64,000 nucleotides of DNA from Pedobacter sp. Leaf41 (GCF_001422545.1 NZ_LMLE01000001.1:1176127-1240126); one strand, 5' to 3'. Numbered from the stretch's first letter, positions 41,960 to 52,336 are shown. The notes: generated by a model from the letters alone, not told the origin. Numbers and translations: made by a program.

Positions 41960-44115
41960 ATTTTGACTTGTAAAGTTAGTTTGTAAATATCATAAGCCAC
42001 TTTTTGTATCAAATCAAATTGTTCAGGAACCAGATCTTTACCTTCGTTAATTGTTACGCCGGTATCAGCCAACCTAATTAACGGAACGTTTCCTATAGCA
42101 TCGTTTCCCTCAACTAAATTATTGATCGAAGTATCGAGCAAATAATTAGTGTTTTGTGCCATTGGTTTTAATGCATCGAAATTCTCAAATATAAATTCAT
42201 GCTCTTTATTATACAAAGAAAGCGTAGCTACATACGAAGACAATAAATGACTTAATGCAGTAAATTGATGAACTTCTTTTATGTAAAGCTGCTTGCTTTT
42301 TGGCTCAGAAAACATTCTTTGAAATAAGGAAGCTAGATTAGCTGTGGCTACATACACTTCTTTCCTAGCCAATTTATAATCCGTTCTGTTATATACTTTT
42401 TCAAAATACAATTTCACCACTTGCTCATAATAGGCTTTGTTAGCTTTTATGATATCAGTCATGGCTTCTTTTAATTTTTCATGTTCCCATGTTGGAAACA
42501 GAGAATAACTGGCTAATAATGCAATGCCTGATCCAATGAAAGTATCATAAATCCTTTCTCGAGCCAATGCAATAGAACCCATACCCAGAAAATCGAAAAG
42601 GATAAGAATATAAGGAGTCATAAAAAGCACGCTTACTACGTAATTTTTACGTTGAAAACTATAACTGCCAATCATGCAGATGAGCAAGATGGTAAATAAG
42701 GCGTTTTTATCATGAATATAACTGACTACAGCCATCCCTATGAAAGCGCCTACCGTAGTTCCGATTAAGCGTTGATAGTTACGCTCTTTAGTTAAGCTAA
42801 AACCTGGCTTTGAAATCACCAATATGGTTAATAAAATCCAGTAGCTATGGGAAAAATCAAGTAGCTGCGAAACGATAAATCCTAACGTCATTACAACAGT
42901 AACCCGTAAGGAGTGTCTAAAAGTAGAAGAACTGTATGTTAAGTTTTCTTTAAAAAGATCAAAATCAAATTTTTGGCGCTTAATAAACTTCTCTGTATCA
43001 ACTTCCGCTCTTCGAAGATCTTTGTTGGTACGTACTTTGAAATAACTAAATATTGTTTTCACTCTTGCCAGAATATTCTCAATATTCACTTCAATGTTCT
43101 TCAAAGCGATGATGCCAATAGTGCTATATTCCTGATTGACATTATTTTTTTCCAGATTGTTGATTTTAATTTTTAAACGCTCAATTTCTATTAATAACCT
43201 TTTGGAGATTACGGGCTTGCCACCACTTTTTAAGGCGAAAGCAATATCATCCAGTGCGTAAGAAATCCGTTTGATGGCCATTTCGTAATCTGATAGAATT
43301 CCTGCCTTATCAAATTGATCATGCAACTGTTGATAATTGTAATAGGTAGACATTACCTGCTCAAATAAATCAACCATATCTACAAAAACCAGTAAAAGAA
43401 AACGCCCCTCCGGACTAGAGTCTCTTACAATTTCCCTTGTTCTGAAAAGTAATTCTCTTACTGCGTCTTGTTTTTCATGAACAGAAACCTGGAGCTGCAG
43501 TAAGTCCGCATAAGTTTTATCATAATTATTATTCTGGTGATAGAATTTAGCCTTCTCTCTTAAAAACTCCGCTACTTCTAAAATAGAATCGCTTAACGAT
43601 TGCTGTACAAGCCTGAAGGGGCGAAGACGGTACACAAAATAACTTAAGCCCGTATACCATAAACTGCCTGCCAAAACCATTAATGCGTGAATAATCACCT
43701 CCTGCCATGGGCGAACATCATCAATACTCAACACCATGATTAATAAAACCGCAGTTCCAACCGACGCCGCTCGAACGCCATAGATATAAAACATGGAGAA
43801 TATGAAACTCGAAATAGCTAGTAAAAAGCCGATAAAATAGTGGCTTTTGTTTGTTAAGCCCGTAATTATGGAAAAGAGAAATATTAATACAGTGGTAACC
43901 AACATGGCGTTTCTCCTGTGAACCATCGGCCCCGGACTATCCACTACGCTTACGCACAAAGCGCCAAGGGAAAGCGTCATGCCGTAAGTTAACAGGCTAA
44001 ATTGTGCCAGAATAAGCGAGGGGAGAAGCACGCCAATGGTAATTCGTAAACCATCAGCAAAATAGTTACTCAATAAAAAGTCTTGAATATTTCTGATGGG
44101 TTGCCTAATCTGCAT
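41956..44115 (-). CDS. FUSC-family membrane protein (YccS-like)
   Basis: 719 aa from ATG 44115 (an alternative ATG at 44130 adds MLFLY). Two clusters of membrane helices (about 25-165 and 405-530) flank a long cytoplasmic helical region of about 230 residues, and a C-terminal cytoplasmic segment follows. This is the architecture of the FUSC/YccS/AaeB family, linked to export of aromatic acids or envelope stress. The substrate is unknown. There are no membrane-fusion-protein genes adjacent. Confidence 0.85.
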   Translation of the reverse strand: MQIRQPIRNIQDFLLSNYFADGLRITIGVLLPSLILAQFSLLTYGMTLSLGALCVSVVDSPGPMVHRRNAMLVTTVLIFLFSIITGLTNKSHYFIGFLLAISSFIFSMFYIYGVRAASVGTAVLLIMVLSIDDVRPWQEVIIHALMVLAGSLWYTGLSYFVYRLRPFRLVQQSLSDSILEVAEFLREKAKFYHQNNNYDKTYADLLQLQVSVHEKQDAVRELLFRTREIVRDSSPEGRFLLLVFVDMVDLFEQVMSTYYNYQQLHDQFDKAGILSDYEMAIKRISYALDDIAFALKSGGKPVISKRLLIEIERLKIKINNLEKNNVNQEYSTIGIIALKNIEVNIENILARVKTIFSYFKVRTNKDLRRAEVDTEKFIKRQKFDFDLFKENLTYSSSTFRHSLRVTVVMTLGFIVSQLLDFSHSYWILLTILVISKPGFSLTKERNYQRLIGTTVGAFIGMAVVSYIHDKNALFTILLICMIGSYSFQRKNYVVSVLFMTPYILILFDFLGMGSIALARERIYDTFIGSGIALLASYSLFPTWEHEKLKEAMTDIIKANKAYYEQVVKLYFEKVYNRTDYKLARKEVYVATANLASLFQRMFSEPKSKQLYIKEVHQFTALSHLLSSYVATLSLYNKEHEFIFENFDALKPMAQNTNYLLDTSINNLVEGNDAIGNVPLIRLADTGVTINEGKDLVPEQFDLIQKVAYDIYKLTLQVKI

Positions 44116-44321
44116 GTACAAAAATAACATAATACAGAAGTTTTTTGTTACCTGTAAAATTAAGTTTTCACAAAAAATTTATTTTTTAAGCAGAATTTCC
44201 TTAGCCCTTTGGTTCTCAAATATTTGTCTATTGTTTCTAAACTTGATTGTTATAAATGTTCATAAACCTTCTGTTTCGTTGTTCTTATAGGTAAAATCGC
44301 CAATTATCTGAGTTCATCATG

Positions 44322-44354
44322 TTGATAAACAGTAGTTTTACGTTGATAATTTTG
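44322..44354 (+). promoter_or_regulatory. Putative promoter of the intergenic transcript
   Basis: TTG at 44322-44324 and an exact TAATTTTG -7 element at 44347-44354, spaced 22 bp. This is close to the Bacteroidota TTTG-N19/21-TAnnTTTG pattern. Predicted transcription start is about 44361. Confidence 0.4.
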
Positions 44355-44360
44355 TTGATA

Positions 44361-44790
44361 ATTTATTTCAGATTTCTCTTGACAAGAATGTGTTTTCCTG
44401 CTAAATTAGATTATATCAAATACGAAGTACTTTGAATTCTGATAAAACAATCCAAAAGAGACAAGGAACTGAAAAGGGAATTGTTTCGGATAAGTTTACA
44501 GGGAAAACAATTAATTTCAGAAAGGGTTAAACTGAGTATGAATATATAATAACCTCATCGAAAGATCGCTATTACGAAAATTGCACAGGCCCGAACAGAG
44601 CTTATTGAAAACTATGAAGTTTACGGACAGAATAGTTGGAAATAAATTTTCACGAATCGTAAAAGTTGCAAAACCTAGCGAAAACGGAAAAATTAAAGTA
44701 ACAAGAATTAGATGCTTTAAAACACAACTACGGTTGATTTTAAGGGTAAAACGGGGAACTGAATCGAAAGAAGAAGAACCCCGTTTTTAT
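44361..44790 (+). ncRNA. Candidate small RNA upstream of phoH
   Basis: Inferred from a promoter-like sequence at 44322-44354 and an intrinsic terminator at 44748-44788, with no credible coding frame between. The predicted transcript is about 430 nt and A/G-rich, with a possible internal stem AACTAT/ATAGTT near 44609-44639. It does not match tmRNA, 6S, SRP or RNase P motifs that I recognise. A leader attenuator for phoH is less likely because phoH seems to have its own promoter element. Confidence 0.35.
44748..44788 (+). terminator. Intrinsic terminator before phoH
   Basis: Stem AAAACGGGG (44748-44756) with CCCCGTTTT (44779-44787), 22-nt loop, then a T-rich tail. No annotated gene ends here on the plus strand. 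Confidence 0.75.
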
Positions 44791-44840
44791 TTTGGCCAAT
44801 TTTAAAAATCAGTTAAAAAGAATGATCAATCTTTCGGCTA

Positions 44841-44848
44841 TTATTTTG
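44841..44848 (+). promoter_or_regulatory. Putative -7 element (TTATTTTG) of phoH
   Basis: A 7-of-8 match to TAnnTTTG, 21 bp before the phoH ATG and downstream of the terminator, followed by CTAAA as at the gyrA promoter. Confidence 0.35.
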
Positions 44849-44869
44849 CTAAAACGCTAAATTTACCAA

Positions 44870-46222
44870 ATGGCCACAAAAGGTAAATTAACTGCTGACC
44901 CCAAGAAAAAGATTTTTGTTTTAGATACGTCTGTCATTTTATATGACCATGATGCTATCAATAATTTTCACGAACACGACGTGGCTATTCCTATCCAGGT
45001 TTTAGAAGAACTCGATAACTTTAAAAGTGGTAACGATACCAGAAATTTCGAAGCCCGAAGTTTTATCCGATTGATCGATCAAACATCGAAGGAAAAACTG
45101 ATCAGCGATTGGGTGGCACTGAAAGCACAGAACACTGGCAAGTTTAAAGTAATATTAAACGAACAGCCGCTAAAAATAAATGCAGAAGAAATTTTTGGAA
45201 AGGGTAAAACCGACCATAAAATCTTGAATGCAGCTTTAAGCTTACGCGAAGAAAATCCGGAGAAAAAAGTAGTATTGGTTTCGAAAGATATCTGCTTGAG
45301 ATTAAAAGCAAAAGCTCTTGATTTATTTGCAGAGGACTACGAAACAGGTAAAATTAAGAATGTAGATGAACTTTATGCTGGTAAAACAGAGCTCCTTAAC
45401 TTCGATGAGTCAATAATTGAGTCAGTAAAAAAGGATAAAATGTTAGGGTCAGCAAATATTGGCCTGACAGCTAAAGAAGGTAATCATTTCTTCGTTTTAA
45501 AAAATAAAAGAAAAACCGCGAACGTTTTTTTTAACCATAGTAATCAAACCATTTCTTTAGTTTCTACAGATCCGATTTTCGGAATAAAACCCAAAAACAT
45601 CGAACAGGCGTTTGCCATTCACGCTTTATTAGATGAAAATATTAAGCTCGTTAGCATCCAGGGAAATGCCGGCACAGGCAAAACACTTTTAGCGCTTGCC
45701 AGTGCACTTGAACAACGCAGAGACTTTAGACAAATTTATATTACCCGTCCCATTGTATCTCTTAGTAATAAAGATATTGGTTTTTTACCTGGAGATGCAA
45801 AATCGAAAACAGACCCGTTCATGGCCCCAATTTGGGACAACCTACGCTTTATTAAAGATCAGTTTGTTGGTGATGATAAAATGGCGGCGAAAATTGATGA
45901 ACTGATCACAACAGAGAAGATTGCCATAGCACCACTGGCGTTTATTAGAGGTAGAACGCTAACCAAAATCTTCTTCATTATCGATGAGGCCCAGAATTTA
46001 ACCCCTCATGAAGTTAAAACCATTATTTCCAGAGCTGGCGAAAATACCAAAATTGTTTTTACAGGCGATATTTATCAAATAGACACGCCTTATTTGGATT
46101 CAGAAAGTAATGGATTATCGTACCTCATTGAGAACGCAAAAAACCATCCTCTTTATGCGCACATTACGCTACAAAAGGGCGAACGCAGTGAATTGGCAAA
46201 CTTAGCAAACCTGTTACTCTAA
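44870..46222 (+). CDS. PIN-PhoH fusion ATPase (YlaK-like)
   Basis: 450 aa cytosolic protein. The N-terminal PIN nuclease-like domain (12-150) has the acidic positions LDTSVILYD, EELDNF and GKTDHKILNAAL. The PhoH ATPase domain (about 240-450) has Walker A GNAGTGKT at 265-272, the TRPIVSLSNKDIGFLPGD insertion and Walker B FFIIDEAQNLTP. PhoH2-type fusions in other bacteria act as RNA helicase/RNases, so a role in RNA decay is plausible but unproven here. A 254-aa membrane protein gene follows 16 bp later. Confidence 0.9.
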   Translation: MATKGKLTADPKKKIFVLDTSVILYDHDAINNFHEHDVAIPIQVLEELDNFKSGNDTRNFEARSFIRLIDQTSKEKLISDWVALKAQNTGKFKVILNEQPLKINAEEIFGKGKTDHKILNAALSLREENPEKKVVLVSKDICLRLKAKALDLFAEDYETGKIKNVDELYAGKTELLNFDESIIESVKKDKMLGSANIGLTAKEGNHFFVLKNKRKTANVFFNHSNQTISLVSTDPIFGIKPKNIEQAFAIHALLDENIKLVSIQGNAGTGKTLLALASALEQRRDFRQIYITRPIVSLSNKDIGFLPGDAKSKTDPFMAPIWDNLRFIKDQFVGDDKMAAKIDELITTEKIAIAPLAFIRGRTLTKIFFIIDEAQNLTPHEVKTIISRAGENTKIVFTGDIYQIDTPYLDSESNGLSYLIENAKNHPLYAHITLQKGERSELANLANLLL

Positions 46223-46238
46223 ATTAACTAAAACAACA

Positions 46239-47003
46239 ATGTTCTCCATCTTCGTTCTCTTTTTTGGCATTCAGTGGTTAAACAGATACCTTGATAGTGA
46301 TGCCAATAAACTAACTATCCCCGAAAATTCTGGAATAGAAAATAATCCAATTCAAAATTATTACCCGCTATTTTTTCACTCTGTGATTATTCTATTAATA
46401 CTAATATCCTTTTTTTCCCCAGCTGTTTTAGATCAAGAGAAAGTGCATGTCTTGATCTCAGATGGTATTTTCCAGTTTGTTAGTACCGTTTTAATTTTGA
46501 TTATCAGCATCATAAATCCCTTTGTAAATTTATCGCCTGAATTGAGAATGAAGATTGAAGATGGGGCAGAAGCCACGAAAGCACCCTGGTTATCTTGGCT
46601 TACAAAAGGAAAAAACTGGCAACTACTTAAGGCACTGGCCTGTATTCTCATCGTTGCCTATTTTATTTATCAGGGCTATCTGGTCATTCCTAATTTCAAT
46701 CAAGGTACACTTTCGGGTGTCGCTGTAATTTTGATCTTATTTTTCGTATTTGGAAATATTTTTGAGTTGATCAAAGATCCGGTGCTTTTTAAAAAGAAGA
46801 CCGTTTTCAGGTTATCAATGCTTTATCGATCCATCAAATTATCATTTTTCATATCAATTGTGTTAATCGTTTTCGGACTGATCATTTCATCAGCCTTTAA
46901 CAAAGCGCTTGAAAAAGTAGCTAACATCGAAGCTGTTGTACTGCTTATATATAATGTTGTGATGGTGGTAAACGAATTCAAAGTATTACAGGCTCGTAAC
47001 TAA
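46239..47003 (+). CDS. Membrane protein of unknown function
   Basis: 254 aa with about six to seven hydrophobic helices (starting MFSIFVLFFGIQWLN) and a charged loop around 105-125. No recognised domain. It follows phoH by 16 bp and probably shares its transcript. Its end overlaps the convergent MFS gene by 4 bp. Confidence 0.7.
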   Translation: MFSIFVLFFGIQWLNRYLDSDANKLTIPENSGIENNPIQNYYPLFFHSVIILLILISFFSPAVLDQEKVHVLISDGIFQFVSTVLILIISIINPFVNLSPELRMKIEDGAEATKAPWLSWLTKGKNWQLLKALACILIVAYFIYQGYLVIPNFNQGTLSGVAVILILFFVFGNIFELIKDPVLFKKKTVFRLSMLYRSIKLSFFISIVLIVFGLIISSAFNKALEKVANIEAVVLLIYNVVMVVNEFKVLQARN

Positions 47004-48211
47004 TGATATTTCTGTAAAGACCGAAGTGCAATAAAAAACCCAATCAGGGTAAGCACTGCACTTAAAATGAAAGGCGCACCAGGAAAATATACCGGAGCAT
47101 TTCCTTCAATAAAATAAGCAAAAATATGAGTCATCACCCACGGGGCAATAATGGCAGCCAAACTTTGCAATCCAGTTAAAACACCTTGCATCTCTCCTTG
47201 AGCATTTCCTGCCACCTGATTGGAAATAATTCCCTGCATTGCCGGTCCGCCAATTCCTGCCAATCCGTAAGGAAGCATAAAAGCAAACATCATCCAACCT
47301 TTAGAGGCAAATGCAAAAGCCGTAAATCCAACTACGTAAAGTAACAGACCTATATAAACCGCCCGCTTTTCACCAATTTTCGGAAGGATAATTCTAATCA
47401 GGCCACCCTGAACAATACCGATGACAAGACCAACGAAGCCCAGAGAGTAGCCAACCCAGGCGGCATCCCAATTAAATTTTTCCATCGTATAAAATGTCCA
47501 GTTCGATTGAACTGAATGACTCGAAAAATACAAAAGGAATAATGTGACCATTAAACCGAGTAAGGCAGGATATTTCCCAATGCTGATCAGAGACCCAACT
47601 GGGTTCGCTCTTTTCCATTCAAACGGTCTTCTTTTATCCAATGGCAAAGATTCTGGTAAGATGAAATATCCATAAAGCCAATTAATGAGCGACAAACCTG
47701 CCGCAATCATGAATGGAACCCGTGTTCCAAAATGGCTAAAGATACCACCTAAAACAGGACCCAGAATAAAGCCAACTCCGAAAGCTGCACCTACCAAACC
47801 AAAATTCTGAGCTCTTTTTTCGGGTGAAGATATGTCTGCAATGTAAGCTTGTGCTGTGGTAAAACTCGCACCAGTAATCCCAGCGATGATTCTTCCAACA
47901 AATAACCAAACGATTGATGGTGCAAACGCCAGAAAAATATAGTCAATCCCTAATCCGAATAACGAACTTAATAAAATTGGCCTCCTACCAAAACGATCAC
48001 TTAAGGCCCCGATAATAGGAGAGGATATGAACTGTACCGAAGCATATGCGAGTGTAAGCCATCCACCATATTCTGCTGCTAAACCATAGCCACCACCTGT
48101 AAAATCCTGGATTAATTTTGGCAAAACAGGAATAATTATTCCAAAACCCGTAAAATCAATGAGTAGGGTAATCATGATAAAACTTATTGCAGATTTTCTT
48201 TCCTTGGCCAT
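47000..48211 (-). CDS. MFS transporter, TCR/Tet-like
   Basis: 403 aa, 12 predicted helices. Motif A GALSDRFGRRPILLSS, antiporter motif C-like GFILGPVLGG and a DFTGFGIIIPVLPKL N terminus resemble the TetA/multidrug H+ antiporter branch. Ordinary chromosomal context, with no mobile-element signs, so there is no reason to call it an acquired tetracycline-resistance gene. Substrate unknown. Confidence 0.85.
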   Translation of the reverse strand: MAKERKSAISFIMITLLIDFTGFGIIIPVLPKLIQDFTGGGYGLAAEYGGWLTLAYASVQFISSPIIGALSDRFGRRPILLSSLFGLGIDYIFLAFAPSIVWLFVGRIIAGITGASFTTAQAYIADISSPEKRAQNFGLVGAAFGVGFILGPVLGGIFSHFGTRVPFMIAAGLSLINWLYGYFILPESLPLDKRRPFEWKRANPVGSLISIGKYPALLGLMVTLFLLYFSSHSVQSNWTFYTMEKFNWDAAWVGYSLGFVGLVIGIVQGGLIRIILPKIGEKRAVYIGLLLYVVGFTAFAFASKGWMMFAFMLPYGLAGIGGPAMQGIISNQVAGNAQGEMQGVLTGLQSLAAIIAPWVMTHIFAYFIEGNAPVYFPGAPFILSAVLTLIGFFIALRSLQKYH

Positions 48212-48521
48212 GTTAAGATTGATTTAGCACAAAAATATAATTTTGAATGCAGTATCTCCGCTTATAATTAAGTTAAAACCGACAGGGCAGATTAAATAGA
48301 TGAGCTGTTGAGATTATCTATTGATAATACAATTGATTTAATCAAAGACAAATCAATTTAAACTACGCTTAAAAGAATTAAAAACATTTAATGACTTGAT
48401 GAGCCGAACTAAAGGCCAAAACTTTTCCACAATGCCTTATTTCGGCATATTTTTGCTAAATTCGCAAGGTTATAACAATAGCTTTTTTAAATATCGTTTT
48501 TGATAACGAGAATAATAATTT
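48212..48521. promoter_or_regulatory. Upstream region of gyrA with promoter element
   Basis: 310 bp without a gene, carrying the divergent promoters of gyrA and the MFS gene. TATTTTTG at 48448-48455 is an exact TAnnTTTG match on the plus strand; a short ATGCC/GGCAT inverted repeat (48432-48448) lies just before it. Predicted gyrA leader is about 60 nt. Confidence 0.5.
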
Positions 48522-51113
48522 ATGGCAGAAGATTTAGAGAATCAACAAAACGACAAAATCATCCAAATTAATATAGAGGAGCAGATGAAATCGGCCTACA
48601 TTGACTATTCAATGTCGGTAATCGTATCAAGGGCTTTGCCTGATGTACGCGATGGATTAAAACCGGTTCACCGCAGGGTGCTTTACGGTATGCTCGATCT
48701 TGGTGTAACCAGTAACAAACCACATAAAAAATCTGCCCGTATTGTGGGTGAGGTTTTGGGTAAGTATCACCCACATGGTGATGCATCTGTATATTTTACC
48801 ATGGTTCGTATGGCTCAAGATTGGAGCTTACGTTACCCAATGGTAGATGGACAAGGAAACTTTGGCCACATTGATGGAGATTCACCTGCAGCAATGCGTT
48901 ATACGGAGGCACGTTTTTCAAAAATTGCCGAAGAAATGCTTGCTGATATCAACAAAGATACGGTAGATTTTCAGTTAAACTTTGATGATACTTTACAGGA
49001 ACCAACAGTTTTACCCGCAAAAATCCCTAACCTTTTGGTTAACGGATCTAGTGGTATTGCGGTGGGTATGGCCACTAACATGGCGCCACATAACTTAACC
49101 GAATGTATTGAAGGTATTGTAAATTACATTGATAACAGAGACATTACCATTGAGGAATTAATGAAGTTTGTAAAAGCTCCAGATTTCCCGACAGGTGGTA
49201 TTATTTATGGCTATACTGGTGTTAAAGAGGCTTTTGAAACTGGTCGTGGACGTATTGTAATGCGTGCTAAAGCTGAGATTGAGAACCTTCGAGACCGAGA
49301 AGTAATCATTGTTACCGAAATTCCTTACCAGGTTAATAAGGCCCAAATGATTGAGCGTACGGCTGAATTAGTAGGCGAGAAAAAACTGGAAGGTATTTCA
49401 AACATCAAAGATGAATCTAACAAAGATGGTATCCGGATCGTTTACGAAATAAAACGCGATGCAAATGCGTCGATTGTTTTGAACAATCTATACAAGTACA
49501 CCGCTCTACAAACATCTTTCAGTGTAAATAATATTGCCTTGGTAAAAGGTCGTCCGCAAATGCTCAATCTAAAAGACCTGATTGTACATTTCGTAGATCA
49601 CCGCCATGATGTTGTTGTTCGCCGTACGAAATATGAACTAGCAGAAGCTGAAAAACGTGCTCATATCTTAGAGGGTTATTTAATTGCTTTAGACCATTTA
49701 GATGAAGTAATCAAATTAATTCGTGCATCGGAAACTCCAGAAGAAGCCCGCGTAGGTTTAATGGAGAAATTTGGCTTAAGCGATATTCAAGCCCGTGCTA
49801 TTCTGGATATGACATTGCGTCGGTTAACAGGACTAGAGCGTGATAAGATTAAAGAAGAGTATGCTGAATTGATGAAAACCATCGAATATTTGCAATCTAT
49901 CTTAGCTGATGAAGGTTTGCGTATGCAAATTATCAAGGATGAATTAGAAGAAGTAAAACAGAAATTTGGTGATGAACGTAAAACGACCATTGTTCACTCT
50001 GCGGAGGACATGAGCATGGAAGATTTCATCGATGATGAGGAAGTAGTGATCACAATCTCTCATGAGGGTTATGTTAAACGTACACCAGCAACAGAATTTA
50101 GAGCGCAGGGCAGAGGTGGAAAAGGATCAAAAGGCAGTACCTCTAGAAATGAAGATTTCATTGAGCACATGCTGGTAGCTACCAACCACAACTATATGTT
50201 ATTCTTTACCGAAGCCGGAAGATGTTTCTGGTTGAGGGTTTACGAAATTCCTGAAGGATCAAGAACCAGTAAAGGAAGAGCCATTCAAAACATCATCAAT
50301 ATTCCAAAAGACGAAAAAATTAAGGCTTATATCAAAGTTAAGAACCTTAAAGATCAGGAATACCTAGAGAATAACTTCATCATCATGTGTACTAAAAAAG
50401 GTACCATTAAGAAAACTTCTCTTGAAGCATATTCTCGTCCGCGTGTTAACGGTATTAATGCGATAAACATTAACGAAGGTGATGTTTTACTAGAAGCATG
50501 TTTAACCAACGGACAAAGCGAAATTGTTATGGCTTTACGTTCAGGAAGAGCAATTCGCTTTAACGAAAGTACTGTTCGTCCGATGGGTAGAACGGCAACC
50601 GGTGTTCGCGGTGTTAGATTGGCTCACGACAAAGATGAAGTTGTTGGCATGATTGCTGTAAACAATCCAGAGGTTACAGTGTTAGTAGTATCAGAAAAAG
50701 GATACGGAAAACGGACCGATATTGAAGATTATCGTGTGACTAACCGTGGCGGTAAAGGAGTAAAAACCATTAACGTTACTGAAAAGACAGGACAATTAGT
50801 ATCGATTAAAGACGTTACGGATAGCGAAGATTTAATGATCATCAACAGATCTGGAATTGTAATCAGAATTCCTGTTTCTGCATTGAGGGTGATGGGCAGA
50901 GCTACTCAAGGTGTTCGTTTAATTTCACTTAAGGGTGATGATGAAATAGCATCTGTAACAAAAATCGACCACGAGGAAGATGAGGAAGAAACAGTAGATT
51001 TAGCTGATGTAGTGGTAACAGATGGTGAAGAAATAGAGCCAGATACTGCCGAAGCTGAAGAAACAGATGACGATGAAACGGACTCAGAGGATGAAACGGA
51101 AGAAGAAAATTAA
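48522..51113 (+). CDS. gyrA: DNA gyrase subunit A
   Basis: Breaks and rejoins DNA to introduce negative supercoils with GyrB. 863 aa: winged helix/tower domain with the active-site Tyr in AAMRYTEAR, coiled-coil gate, then a C-terminal beta-pinwheel with GyrA-box QGRGGKG (about 527-533), supporting gyrase over topoisomerase IV. The last 45 residues are highly acidic (Asp, Glu, Thr). In the quinolone segment [17 protein letters not shown], the positions of E. coli Ser83 and Asp87 are Ala88 and Phe92. gyrB is not in the window. Confidence 0.95.
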   Translation: MAEDLENQQNDKIIQINIEEQMKSAYIDYSMSVIVSRALPDVRDGLKPVHRRVLYGMLDLGVTSNKPHKKSARIVGEVLGKYHPHGDASVYFTMVRMAQDWSLRYPMVDGQGNFGHIDGDSPAAMRYTEARFSKIAEEMLADINKDTVDFQLNFDDTLQEPTVLPAKIPNLLVNGSSGIAVGMATNMAPHNLTECIEGIVNYIDNRDITIEELMKFVKAPDFPTGGIIYGYTGVKEAFETGRGRIVMRAKAEIENLRDREVIIVTEIPYQVNKAQMIERTAELVGEKKLEGISNIKDESNKDGIRIVYEIKRDANASIVLNNLYKYTALQTSFSVNNIALVKGRPQMLNLKDLIVHFVDHRHDVVVRRTKYELAEAEKRAHILEGYLIALDHLDEVIKLIRASETPEEARVGLMEKFGLSDIQARAILDMTLRRLTGLERDKIKEEYAELMKTIEYLQSILADEGLRMQIIKDELEEVKQKFGDERKTTIVHSAEDMSMEDFIDDEEVVITISHEGYVKRTPATEFRAQGRGGKGSKGSTSRNEDFIEHMLVATNHNYMLFFTEAGRCFWLRVYEIPEGSRTSKGRAIQNIINIPKDEKIKAYIKVKNLKDQEYLENNFIIMCTKKGTIKKTSLEAYSRPRVNGINAININEGDVLLEACLTNGQSEIVMALRSGRAIRFNESTVRPMGRTATGVRGVRLAHDKDEVVGMIAVNNPEVTVLVVSEKGYGKRTDIEDYRVTNRGGKGVKTINVTEKTGQLVSIKDVTDSEDLMIINRSGIVIRIPVSALRVMGRATQGVRLISLKGDDEIASVTKIDHEEDEEETVDLADVVVTDGEEIEPDTAEAEETDDDETDSEDETEEEN

Positions 51114-51138
51114 CTAAATAACGATTAGAATAAATATT

Positions 51139-52227
51139 ATGAAAAGAGTATTTCTAGGTATAATTTTAGCAGGAGCAGTAAGCTCTGTATTTGCTCAGAA
51201 AAGCGAAGTTAACGAAGCAAAAAAGAAGTGGGGTATTTTCCAGTTAACCTCGCAAGGTGCTAGCACGCCATTACCAAAAAAGATGGAAGCGATTAAAGCT
51301 GGGTTAGCGCATACAGATAAAGCGATAGCCGACGAAAAGTCTAAAATAATGCCGGAAGCTTGGTCTTACCGTGCCTTATTTGCTTCATCTGCAGCGATTA
51401 TCGATACTGTTGATGCTGCTAACGCAGATGCTAATCTAAAGATAGCTCAAGATGCTATTGTTGAGGGTAAAAAGATCGATACTAAAGGTGCTGAGAAAGA
51501 CAATTTTGCTTTGGCAGAAACCAACATCGCTAATGCAGTTAGAAATGCTGGTGTGATGGCTTATAACAAAAAAGATTACAAAACTGCATACACTAAATTT
51601 GTTCAAGCTACAGAAATCAATCCACAGGATACAGCAATGTATCTAAATGCTGGTATTGCAGCAAGAAATACTGAAAACTGGCCTGCGACAGTTCAACAAT
51701 TTAAGAAAGTAATTTCATTAAATTCGCCACAATCATCAGATTTGTATAACGAATTGGTTGATATCACTCTACGTAAGCAAAAAGATACTACTGCTGCTTT
51801 AGCTATAATTAAAGAAGCAGCTGCCAAATATCCTGAAAATGTAGAGCTCATTAAAACTGAAACCCAAATTTATATAGATAGGGGTGATGCAGCAAAATCT
51901 GAGCAAATGTTAAATTCTTTGGCCTCGAAAGAGCCAAATAACGCGAGTTATCAGGTTTTATTAGGAAACATTTATTTTTCTCAGGCCTTAAAGCTTCAAA
52001 ATGATAGAAATAAAATTGATGCTAAAAAAGTAAAAGAGTTTAATGATGTAACTGCCAAAATGAACGGTTTGTTAGATAAGTCGTTGCCTTATTACAAAAA
52101 AGCTTTAGAAATTGATTCCAAAAATGTTGGTGCTTTGGAGACCTTAAAAACTATTTATGGATTTAGAAATGATACCAAAAATTATGAGGATATCAAGAAA
52201 CGTTTAGATGCGCTTCCGAAACAATAA
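51139..52227 (+). CDS. Secreted TPR-repeat protein (paralogue 1)
   Basis: 362 aa with a signal peptide (KRVFLGIILAGAVSSVFAQ). The N-terminal part has helical pairs, then TPR repeats about 145-355 (AYNKKDYKTAYTKFVQATEINPQDT, AMYLNAGIAARN). Presumably a periplasmic scaffold. Starts 25 bp after gyrA, so readthrough from gyrA is possible, and a strong terminator follows. The gene at 52337 is a paralogue with the same plan. No specific partner is known. Confidence 0.85.
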   Translation: MKRVFLGIILAGAVSSVFAQKSEVNEAKKKWGIFQLTSQGASTPLPKKMEAIKAGLAHTDKAIADEKSKIMPEAWSYRALFASSAAIIDTVDAANADANLKIAQDAIVEGKKIDTKGAEKDNFALAETNIANAVRNAGVMAYNKKDYKTAYTKFVQATEINPQDTAMYLNAGIAARNTENWPATVQQFKKVISLNSPQSSDLYNELVDITLRKQKDTTAALAIIKEAAAKYPENVELIKTETQIYIDRGDAAKSEQMLNSLASKEPNNASYQVLLGNIYFSQALKLQNDRNKIDAKKVKEFNDVTAKMNGLLDKSLPYYKKALEIDSKNVGALETLKTIYGFRNDTKNYEDIKKRLDALPKQ

Positions 52228-52242
52228 AGATCTCATAATTCT

Positions 52243-52280
52243 AAAAAAGAGTCCCGATTTTATCGGGACTCTTTTTTTTT
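52243..52280 (+). terminator. Strong intrinsic terminator
   Basis: AAAAAAGAGTCCCGAT, 3-nt loop TTT, ATCGGGACTC with a run of Ts. It lies between the two TPR paralogues and ends the gyrA-TPR transcript. Confidence 0.9.
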
Positions 52281-52336
52281 TGTTTATTTTTACAGCATTA
52301 GCAGTTTTTAATCAATAATTATACAACAATTATCTT

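Larger units (their letters stand above)
44131..44869. other. Long intergenic region with an orphan transcription unit
   Basis: About 740 bp between divergently oriented FUSC and phoH genes without a supported protein gene. It contains a promoter-like sequence (44322-44354), a purine-rich plus strand (44430-44740), a strong terminator (44748-44788) and then the phoH promoter. Confidence 0.6.

Noticed and set aside
44581..44805. 74-aa basic open frame before phoH
   Set aside because: The intrinsic terminator (44748-44788) lies inside the frame, which starts without a plausible leader. It is better explained as non-coding sequence.
47000..48211. Tetracycline-resistance determinant
   Set aside because: The MFS protein only resembles the Tet/multidrug branch. 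There are no mobile-element signs or regulator genes, so substrate and acquisition cannot be claimed.
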